Source: Bacteroidales bacterium
Lineage (GTDB): Bacteria; Bacteroidota; Bacteroidia; Bacteroidales; UBA4181
Direction: 5' to 3'
Length of the DNA stretch: 18,490 nt
Assembly (NCBI GenBank): GCA_028700615.1
Contig: JAQVSH010000012.1
Coordinates: forward strand, 1-18,490
Shown: positions 1 to 6,397 of the stretch, piece by piece
Numbering within the stretch: position 1 is the first letter of the stretch
Layout: each line of letters opens with the position of its first letter
Notes under the pieces: model-generated
Told to the model about the DNA's origin: nothing
What the model saw: the letters and a program-made list of their open reading frames with translations, nothing else
Database searches by the model: none
Translations under genes and position numbers: made by a program

Positions 1-2078
1 CTGCGCAGCAATGCATCCAGGGTCGGAGACTGTCCGCGGAATTTTTTGTAAAGTTCCATTGGATGCTCACTTCCGCCTTTTTCAAGAATGTTTGTTCTGA
101 AAGAATTTGCAGTTTTTTTGTCAAATATTCCTTTGGAAAGAAAGACGGAAAAGGCATCGGCATCCAACACTTCAGCCCATTTATAACTATAATATCCGGC
201 AGCATACCCTCCTGAAAAGATGTGGGTGAAAGCGGTTCCCGTCATAGTTCCGACAGGGCGGGGAAGCAGATCTGTGATTTTAAGAGAACTGTCTTCAAAA
301 GCAACGACATCTCCGGTAAAAGGAGTTTCCAAAGAATGCCAGTCCATGTCTAAAATTCCAAAACTCAACTGACGTACAGATAAATAACCGGCTAAATAGC
401 GTTTACTTTCACTGATTTTGTCAAGGTATTCTTTAGGGATTTTCTCTCCTGTTTTGTAGTGTACCGCAAATGTATTCAGAAAGGTTTCTTCAGACATCCA
501 ATTTTCCATGATCTGCGAAGGCAGCTCCACGAAATCCCTGTAGACATTGGTGCCGCATAATGAAGCGTATTTCCCTTTTGATAGCATTCCGTGAAGACCA
601 TGTCCAAATTCATGCATAAAGGTTTCCACTTCATCATAAGTAAGAAGAGAAGGAGTGGTCTCTGTGGGCCGGGTAAAATTACATACAAGAGAAACAATAG
701 GACGAATATCCCCATTTCCATCATTTTCTTGTTCTCTGTAATTAGTCATCCATGCACCACCTTCTTTCCCGGCACGCGGGAAAAAATCAAGGTATAAAAC
801 AGCCAGGAATTCACCATTTTCATCAAACACTTCATAACATTTAACTTCCGGATGATAACCCTGTATTTCCGAATTAATTTTAAAAGACAAACCATACAGT
901 TGGTTTGCTAATCCGAATATTCCATCTATAACTTTATCTAATTGAAAATAAGGACGTAATAATTCTTCATTTAAAGAATATTTTTCATCTTTCAGCTTAT
1001 CTGCATAGTATGACCAGTCCCAACGTTGAAGATCAAAATCAGCACCATTTCTTTTCGCATATTCGGCAACTTCGTCAACATCTTTCTTCGCGGCGGGCAA
1101 AGAAGCCGCTAAAAGCTGACTCAGAAAATCCCTTACACCGGAAGAAGTTTGAGCCATTCTTTCCGTAAGTACAAAGTCTGCATAGGTTTTAGATCCGAGC
1201 AGATTAGCCATTTCCAGACGAAGATTGACAATTTCACGGATGATTTCGTAATTATTATTTTCATTATCATTAGCACCTCTGCGATTATAAGCCATATAAA
1301 GCTGCTCCCTGAGATCACGACGATTTGAATATCTTAGAAACGGAGCCATGCTGGGTTGTTGTAAAGTAAAAGCCCATCCATCAAGGCCTTTTTCTTTAGC
1401 CGTTGCAGCGGCAGCTTCGACAGCTGATTCCGGAAGACCTTCTAAATCCTCTTTTTTTGTCAGATGAAGAGTATATGCATTGGTCTCGGCAAGTACATTT
1501 TCTCCATACTTCAGGGTAAGATCCGAAAGTTTGCGGGAAATCTCCCTATACTTTTCTTTCTCCTCTTCCGAAAGGTTGGCGCCATTGCGAACGAATTGCT
1601 TATATGTATTTTCCAGTAGCATTCGCTCAGTACCCGTAAGATCTTCGCAAGGTTGTTTATACACTGATTTGACACGATCAAACAATTTGGAATTCAATAA
1701 AATGTCATTAGAATGATCTGTCAGTAAAGGTGAGATTTCACGAGCCAGAGCCTGTATGGAATCATTGGTTTCAGCACTGTTTAGATTAAAGAAGATATTG
1801 CTCACTCTGGACAGTAATTTACCTGATTTTTCAAGGGCTTCAATAGTGTTTTCAAAACTTGCCGGATCAGAATTGTCCACAATAGCTGCAATTTCCTCCT
1901 TTTGAGCCTTCATAGCCGCTTCAAAAGCCGGTCTATAATGTTCTATTTTGATCTCGTTAAACGGAGGGGTATCCCTGGGAGTATTCCAGGTTCTTAACAA
2001 AGGGTTTTGCTCTTCTGTGGAGCATGAGGTAAAAACAAAAACAGTACATAAACACATAAGACCTAATTTTGCAATCAT
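1..2078 (-). CDS. dcp: M3-family zinc metallopeptidase, Dcp-like lipoprotein (C-terminus cut off)
   Basis: This is a peptidyl-dipeptidase or oligopeptidase of the M3 (thimet/Dcp) family, expected to trim dipeptides or degrade oligopeptides at the cell envelope. The frame is open from the ATG at 2076-2078 to the window edge, about 692 residues. The N-terminus is a lipoprotein signal: a hydrophobic stretch ending VFTSC, with Cys19 as the likely lipidated residue. The zinc motif HEFGH is at residues 489-493 (bases 600-614), and the third ligand is probably Glu518 in FVELPSQ. The family segment SGGYAAGYYSYKW lies nearer the end, and the last visible residues (FRGQSPTLDALLR) match the extreme C-terminus of the family, so only a few residues are missing. 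It starts 12 bases after queA and is probably co-transcribed with it. Family assignment is firm. The dcp symbol, rather than another M3 oligopeptidase, is inferred from length and the lipoprotein signal. Confidence 0.9.
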   Translation of the reverse strand, partial: MIAKLGLMCLCTVFVFTSCSTEEQNPLLRTWNTPRDTPPFNEIKIEHYRPAFEAAMKAQKEEIAAIVDNSDPASFENTIEALEKSGKLLSRVSNIFFNLNSAETNDSIQALAREISPLLTDHSNDILLNSKLFDRVKSVYKQPCEDLTGTERMLLENTYKQFVRNGANLSEEEKEKYREISRKLSDLTLKYGENVLAETNAYTLHLTKKEDLEGLPESAVEAAAATAKEKGLDGWAFTLQQPSMAPFLRYSNRRDLREQLYMAYNRRGANDNENNNYEIIREIVNLRLEMANLLGSKTYADFVLTERMAQTSSGVRDFLSQLLAASLPAAKKDVDEVAEYAKRNGADFDLQRWDWSYYADKLKDEKYSLNEELLRPYFQLDKVIDGIFGLANQLYGLSFKINSEIQGYHPEVKCYEVFDENGEFLAVLYLDFFPRAGKEGGAWMTNYREQENDGNGDIRPIVSLVCNFTRPTETTPSLLTYDEVETFMHEFGHGLHGMLSKGKYASLCGTNVYRDFVELPSQIMENWMSEETFLNTFAVHYKTGEKIPKEYLDKISESKRYLAGYLSVRQLSFGILDMDWHSLETPFTGDVVAFEDSSLKITDLLPRPVGTMTGTAFTHIFSGGYAAGYYSYKWAEVLDADAFSVFLSKGIFDKKTANSFRTNILEKGGSEHPMELYKKFRGQSPTLDALLR

Positions 2079-2090
2079 AATTTATTTAGA

Positions 2091-3302
2091 TTAATGTGGG
2101 TTTTTAACAAGAAAACTACTGTCTCCGTAACTCAGAAACCTGAACTGATGAGTTAGGGCATATCTGTATACATCCTCCCAATCATCGCCGATAAAGGCGG
2201 CTATAAGGAGTAATAATGTACTCTTAGGCTGATGAAAGTTTGTAATCAATTTATCCACCATATTAAAAGTATATCCGGGCACACACATGATCTGTGTGGA
2301 AGCATTTAAATGTGTCAACTGATTTGTTTCCATTTTCTCAATCAACAGGTCTAAAGCTTTTTCCGAAGTTAAGAAAGTTTCCACTTTATACGGATACCAT
2401 TGTTCAACAAAATTGTCAGTTAAAAGATCGATTTCTTTACGGTGAATTTTTACGGCAAGCCAGTAAATGCTTTCCAGAGTTCTCAAAGAAGTGGTTCCCA
2501 CAGCCACAACATGTCCGCAATGAGCGCGAATTCTGCGCAGAGACTCCAAGGTTATGGTAAAAAATTCTGTATGCATGGTATGTTCTGAAATCCGATCCTT
2601 TTTCACAGGTTTAAAAGTCCCGGCTCCGACATGAAGCGTGAGTTCCACCTGCGAAGTCCCCTTTTGGGAGATTTTCTGCATAACTTCGCGTGTGAAATGA
2701 AGTCCTGCAGTCGGCGCCGCTACAGATCCTTTCCATTTGGAATAAACAGTCTGATATCTCTGATCGTCAATGGGTTCCGTTAATCTGTTTAAATAGGGTG
2801 GGATAGGAGTACACCCCAGTTCATCCATTATATCAGAAAAACTCATATTTTCAGGCCATCTAAACTCAACAATTTGGGATTGTTCGTTTTTTTCTATCAA
2901 AGAAGCCTGCAATACGCCTCCGGACTGAAGATTCCGGGTAAGAATCTCCGATTTCCACTTTTTTAGATTTCCTACAATACATTCCCAGCGACACCTTCCA
3001 CACTGTTGAAACATCAGAACATAATCAAACGGATCCACCGGATGTAAACAAAATATTTCAATATGAGACCCGCTGGGCTTTTCAAATAGCATTCTGGCCC
3101 GTATTACCTTTGTGTTATTAAAAACTAATATTTCGGAGGTATCTAATAACTCAGGAAGACCTGTAAAATGGCTTTCAGAAATGTTTCCCTCTTTATATAT
3201 TAATAATTTAGAGGCGTCTCTGTTTTCGAGCGGATATTTTGCAATCCGGTCGTCAGGTAATGGGTAATCAAAGGAATGTATACTTAAAGAATCTGCTTTC
3301 AA
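2091..3302 (-). CDS. queA: S-adenosylmethionine:tRNA ribosyltransferase-isomerase (QueA)
   Basis: QueA transfers and isomerises the ribosyl part of SAM onto 7-aminomethyl-7-deazaguanine at the wobble base of tRNAs for Tyr, His, Asn and Asp, giving epoxyqueuosine. The 403-residue protein carries the family signatures throughout: an N-terminal FDYPLP segment, FNNTKVIRAR near residue 61, SVAAPTAGLHFT at 193-204, LHVGAGTF at 223-230, VGTTSLRTLES near 268, NFHQPKSTLLLL at 355-366 and FRFLSYGDSS at 387-396. It is longer than the E. coli enzyme (about 356 residues), which I believe is usual for Bacteroidota. The ATG start fits the conserved N-terminus. It is the first gene of a two-gene unit with the Dcp-like peptidase and diverges from the Smr gene. 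No other queuosine gene is in the window. Confidence 0.97.
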   Translation of the reverse strand: MKADSLSIHSFDYPLPDDRIAKYPLENRDASKLLIYKEGNISESHFTGLPELLDTSEILVFNNTKVIRARMLFEKPSGSHIEIFCLHPVDPFDYVLMFQQCGRCRWECIVGNLKKWKSEILTRNLQSGGVLQASLIEKNEQSQIVEFRWPENMSFSDIMDELGCTPIPPYLNRLTEPIDDQRYQTVYSKWKGSVAAPTAGLHFTREVMQKISQKGTSQVELTLHVGAGTFKPVKKDRISEHTMHTEFFTITLESLRRIRAHCGHVVAVGTTSLRTLESIYWLAVKIHRKEIDLLTDNFVEQWYPYKVETFLTSEKALDLLIEKMETNQLTHLNASTQIMCVPGYTFNMVDKLITNFHQPKSTLLLLIAAFIGDDWEDVYRYALTHQFRFLSYGDSSFLVKNPH

Positions 3303-3326
3303 TTTGTATTCAGATTAAGTAAACGG

Positions 3327-3358
3327 CAAAAGTAAGAATTTGTGGTCAAAACGGCAAT
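3327..3358 (-). promoter_or_regulatory. Bacteroidota-type promoter for queA
   Basis: On the minus strand, ATTG (bases 3355-3358) is followed after 20 bases by TACTTTTG (3327-3334). This matches the known primary sigma factor pattern of Bacteroidota, TTTG-N19/20-TAnnTTTG, with one mismatch in the upstream element. Transcription would begin near 3320, leaving a leader of about 20 bases before the queA ATG. The assignment is by pattern only. Confidence 0.55.
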
Positions 3359-3366
3359 TTTAGTAG

Positions 3367-3374
3367 TATCTTTG
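3367..3374 (+). promoter_or_regulatory. Possible -7 element for the Smr gene
   Basis: TATCTTTG is an exact match to the Bacteroidota -7 pattern TAnnTTTG and sits 19 bases before the Smr ATG. No good upstream TTTG occurs at the usual 19-21 base spacing; the nearest TTTG, at 3339-3342, is 24 bases away. The call is therefore weak. Confidence 0.3.
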
Positions 3375-3393
3375 GCGCAAATAATGAGGATCT

Positions 3394-4464
3394 ATGAGTG
3401 AAATAAGAATAGGAGATCGTGTTAAATTTTTGAATGAGGTAGGCGGAGGCATTGTTCTCTCAATCAGTGGAAAGAAAGCCATTGTTGAAACAGATGACGG
3501 ATTTGAAATGCCTGTTTTGCTTACTTTTTTAGTCAAATCAGAGAAGTTTTGGGCGATGCCGGAATCTGAGGAAACAGAGCATAACGAAACGGTTGTGCCG
3601 GAAACAACCAAACCGGTTGGTTTGCAAGAGGAGGCGTTTTTTGAAAAACTTGACGAAACTGAATTAGTTGATAATTCGGAAGAACAGGATGCATCAAAGA
3701 TTATGATTGCATGGAAAAGAAATTCATCTTCTTTCAAAAAGAATACATACCAGATATGGCTGATTAATGATAGTTCTTACCGAATGTTGTTTTCATTTTC
3801 CCGAACTTCTGCCAGAGAAGTGTTGGTGCAGGGAATCAGGGCCGGTATGCTTGAAGAAGGTACCAAAATATTACTGGGCGAGTTCTCTGAAGAGGAAATT
3901 AAAGAGATTTCCCGTTTAAAACTGGAGGCACTATTTTATGCCAAGTGGAAATATAAGGAGAAAAGACCTTTATTGTATGAATCGGCCATTCAAGACCAGA
4001 TTATTATGGATCCAACTTCTTATATTCCTAATGAATATTTTGATGAAAACGCTTTGATTCAGGAAATTATGGTTGAATCAGGACAAAGTGCTCCGGAATT
4101 ACCAGAAAACTTTTTTCCGAAAAACCTTCAAGCGAAGTCTGTTGATGAGGATCTAAACAGAGCCCTTCGCAATCAAACCTCTGATTTGGAAGAGGTAGAT
4201 CTTCATATTGAAGAATTGGTTGAGAACCATAAGATGATGACACCCGGCGAGATTTTGGAAATTCAGATGGATCGGTTTTATTTTGCATTGGAAGGAGCTA
4301 TTCATCACGGCACAAAAAGAATGGTTTTTATTCACGGGGTTGGGAATGGCAAACTCAGGTATGAGATTAGAAAAGCTTTGGAATCGAAATATAAAAAATT
4401 AAAGTTTCAGGACGCTTCATTCAAGGAATACGGTTATGGAGCTACTATGGTGATATTAAAATAA
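3394..4464 (+). CDS. DUF2027 and Smr domain protein
   Basis: This 356-residue protein has a Bacteroidota-type layout. A small beta-rich N-terminal domain spans residues 1-50 (IRIGDRVKFLNEVGGG and following). An acidic linker runs to about 100, then a DUF2027-like middle region from about 100 to 200, and a C-terminal Smr domain from about 265 to 356. The Smr domain shows VDLHIEEL at 268-275, a variant of the usual LDLHG, and the intact IHGVGNGKLR loop at 313-322. Smr domains are known as nucleic-acid binding or nicking modules in MutS2 and in stand-alone proteins. No MutS ATPase part is present, so this is not MutS2. Substrate and process are unknown. An AGGA stretch lies three bases before the ATG. 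rnpB follows 17 bases after the stop, and queA diverges upstream. Confidence 0.88.
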   Translation: MSEIRIGDRVKFLNEVGGGIVLSISGKKAIVETDDGFEMPVLLTFLVKSEKFWAMPESEETEHNETVVPETTKPVGLQEEAFFEKLDETELVDNSEEQDASKIMIAWKRNSSSFKKNTYQIWLINDSSYRMLFSFSRTSAREVLVQGIRAGMLEEGTKILLGEFSEEEIKEISRLKLEALFYAKWKYKEKRPLLYESAIQDQIIMDPTSYIPNEYFDENALIQEIMVESGQSAPELPENFFPKNLQAKSVDEDLNRALRNQTSDLEEVDLHIEELVENHKMMTPGEILEIQMDRFYFALEGAIHHGTKRMVFIHGVGNGKLRYEIRKALESKYKKLKFQDASFKEYGYGATMVILK

Positions 4465-4481
4465 ATTGATTTAAAACTTAA

Positions 4482-4841
4482 AGCAGGCCGTTCTATCGCT
4501 GTTTCGCTGGTCGAAAGAGAGGAAAGTCCGGGCAACAAAGAGCGTCATGCTTCCTAACGGGAAGTTGTCCGTGAGGACAAAGGCAACGTAACAGAAAATA
4601 ACCGCCGATTTTTTCGGTAAGGGTGAAAAGGCGGGGTAAGAGCCCACCGCTTTCCTGGTGACAGGAAGGGCTGTACGTCTCATGAGTTGTAAGGCCATGT
4701 ATACCGGCAGTTCCGGGGTTTTCCGGATAAGGGCTGCTCGCACGATGCCGGGGGGTAGGCCGCTTGATCCGATTGGCGACAATCGGACTAGATAAATGAT
4801 AGAAACCTTCTCGGGTACAGAACCCGGCTTACAGGCCTGCT
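4482..4841 (+). ncRNA. rnpB: RNase P RNA, bacterial class A
   Basis: This is the catalytic RNA of RNase P, which trims the 5' ends of precursor tRNAs. Conserved core sequences match the E. coli RNA closely: GAGGAAAGTCCGGGC at 4519-4533, GGTAAGGGTGAAAAGG near 4616, and ACAGAACCCGGCTTA at 4817-4831. The ends pair as helix P1 (AGCAGGCC 4482-4489 with GGCCTGCT 4834-4841), and P2 forms between 4491-4497 (TTCTATC) and 4798-4804 (GATAGAA). P3 is a single short hairpin at 4499-4519, much smaller than in E. coli. A P15-type stem (CCGGCA 4704-4709 with TGCCGG 4746-4751) encloses a small hairpin at 4712-4727. A seven-T run follows the 3' end, with no separate local hairpin. The ends are set by P1 and could be off by a few bases. 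The region shows no credible protein-coding frame. Confidence 0.96.
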
Positions 4842-4955
4842 TTTTTTATCTTTCTTTTAATGGTTTTTTTAAGGGAAGATCAAAATGAGCTCTCAAATTT
4901 TCCGTGTTTTATTTGTCTTATAATATATATTATGTTAAATAGAAATAATAAAAAA

Positions 4956-4977
4956 CAGAGGAATAAAAATTCCTCTG
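4956..4977 (-). terminator. Intrinsic terminator of the TPR gene
   Basis: A perfect 9 bp stem (CAGAGGAAT with ATTCCTCTG) closes a four-base loop. Read on the minus strand it is followed by six T residues and then more T-rich sequence, the classic form of an intrinsic terminator. It lies about 25 bases past the TPR gene's stop codon. On the plus strand it is followed by CCCCTTTT, so it could only weakly stop rnpB read-through. The rest of the 4842-5001 gap is AT-rich and shows nothing else. Confidence 0.85.
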
Positions 4978-5001
4978 CCCCTTTTAGAAAATTAAAATAT
5001 T

Positions 5002-6300
5002 TTAGAGTTCTCCTAATTTCTTGTTTACTTCATTCAATTCATTAGTCATTTGCAGACGATAGTAAATTGTTTTTAAAGTTTCCAAAGGAAGGGTTTCATT
5101 TGGTTTGATTGCAGCCGCTTTTTTAAGTGGTTCAATACTCTTTCTAAATTCACTGTCTGCAATACCTTTCATTTGTTCATACTTTGTATCGTCTTTTTCA
5201 GCATTGGCTGCTTCCATTAATTTAACCCCATTGTTGAAATAAAGAACGGCAATATTGTAATATGCATCGTAGTATTCCGGATTTAAAGAAATGGCTTTCT
5301 GATATGATTCAAGGGACTTATTCATATCTCCCATCTTATCATACAGAGTACCTTCAACAAATGAGAACAATGGATTAGAAGCATCTTTTGCTTTGGCCTG
5401 ATTTAAGTATGTAAGTGCATCTGCTGTATTTTCGGTTTCAATATAATATTGAATCAGATTTAATAATACAGATTGTTCACCGGGCATAACCGTCATCGCA
5501 TTCTTCAATGCTTCAAGGGCTTTATCTTTATCTCCCTTAGTCATATAGGCTTCTTTTAATAAACTGTATACGGCAACTTCCTTGATTTTAAGATCTGAAG
5601 CCTTTCCGAGGTATTCGATGGCTTTATCGTTCAATTGAGATTGGTATGCAGTCAAACCGGCATAATAATATGCAAATGTGTCTACAGTCTGTGTCAAATC
5701 ATTGATTTTTAACAGATTTTCAAAATCATCAAAAGCTAATTTATATTTACCTCCCTGGTAATATACGAAAGCCTCCTGTTCAAGCAGGGATTTTAAGGCA
5801 GTGTATTTACTGCTAATCGCGTTTTTCTGAGAAGCTTTAGTATCCAGTTCCTGTGCTTTAGCCAAGGCCTGTGCAGCTTCTTTCAAAGGAGATTCTACAA
5901 TTTTTTTGGTTTCTTCCCATCCGGTAACACCAGTATTGTCAATCCAAATATTAATACTAGGATATACATATTCATCATAGGCAGCACCACCCTTTTCAAT
6001 CTTTCTGATTTCCATGGGTTCTTTGAAAAAGAGTTTAACTTCACTTACCGGCATTCCCATACGGAGCGCAGATACATTCACCCCGTATATATCCAGATAA
6101 GTCTGGGCACGAGCGACCCATACTTTAGGATCAATTCCTTTCTTGGCGTTTGCAATATTCTCGTCACTTTTTGCCAGCTCTTTTTCCAATGCAATATACT
6201 TTGGATTATTCTGGGAAGACGGAGCTCCACCACCAGCTTGAGGAAAACAAGGAACAATTCCCATAAGTCCAACAGCCAAAATCAACAATAATTTTTTCAT
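5002..6300 (-). CDS. Exported tetratricopeptide-repeat protein with a BamE/SmpA-like segment
   Basis: This 432-residue protein begins with a classic signal peptide (MKKLLLILAVGLMGIVP, likely cut after PQA near residue 22), so it acts in the periplasm or envelope. Residues about 80-130 (RMGMPVSEVKLFFKEP, then YDEYVYPSINIWID) resemble the SmpA/BamE pattern of a GM..eV...lG.P turn followed by beta strands. From about 165 to the end there are tandem helical TPR-like units, clearest at 205-240, 243-273, 277-305, 311-342 (DKMGDMNKSLESYQKAISLNP) and 344-400. TPRs bind partner proteins, but no partner can be named. The ATG at 6298-6300 is preferred over an in-frame TTG at 6324 because it starts the signal peptide exactly. 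The gene follows gyrA after 97 bases and ends at a clear terminator. Confidence 0.85.
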   Translation of the reverse strand: MKKLLLILAVGLMGIVPCFPQAGGGAPSSQNNPKYIALEKELAKSDENIANAKKGIDPKVWVARAQTYLDIYGVNVSALRMGMPVSEVKLFFKEPMEIRKIEKGGAAYDEYVYPSINIWIDNTGVTGWEETKKIVESPLKEAAQALAKAQELDTKASQKNAISSKYTALKSLLEQEAFVYYQGGKYKLAFDDFENLLKINDLTQTVDTFAYYYAGLTAYQSQLNDKAIEYLGKASDLKIKEVAVYSLLKEAYMTKGDKDKALEALKNAMTVMPGEQSVLLNLIQYYIETENTADALTYLNQAKAKDASNPLFSFVEGTLYDKMGDMNKSLESYQKAISLNPEYYDAYYNIAVLYFNNGVKLMEAANAEKDDTKYEQMKGIADSEFRKSIEPLKKAAAIKPNETLPLETLKTIYYRLQMTNELNEVNKKLGEL

Positions 6301-6350
6301 AATCAAAACCAAATTAACTTTCAAGATTAATATTCAGAACTGTAAGGGCG

Positions 6351-6383
6351 TAAATTTATAATTTTTTTTATTTCATTTTCAAA
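6351..6383 (-). promoter_or_regulatory. Candidate promoter for the TPR gene
   Basis: On the minus strand, TTTG (6380-6383) is followed after 21 bases by TAAATTTA (6351-6358), which matches TAnnTTTG except at the last base. It falls in the 97-base gap after gyrA, where I see no terminator. The TPR gene may therefore be read both from here and by read-through from gyrA. Confidence 0.4.
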
Positions 6384-6397
6384 AACAGGATCATGAT

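Noticed and set aside
3360..3737. 125-residue minus-strand frame opposite the Smr gene
   Set aside because: The sequence is low-complexity and Ser-rich, mirroring the acidic linker of the real gene, with no family match and no start signals.
4920..4933. 14-base perfect palindrome ATAATATATATTAT
   Set aside because: It is pure A/T in an AT-rich gap between two convergent transcripts, so chance is likely and no function is suggested.
6301..6324. Upstream TTG start for the TPR protein
   Set aside because: The ATG at 6300 begins a textbook signal peptide, and the extra eight residues would bury it.
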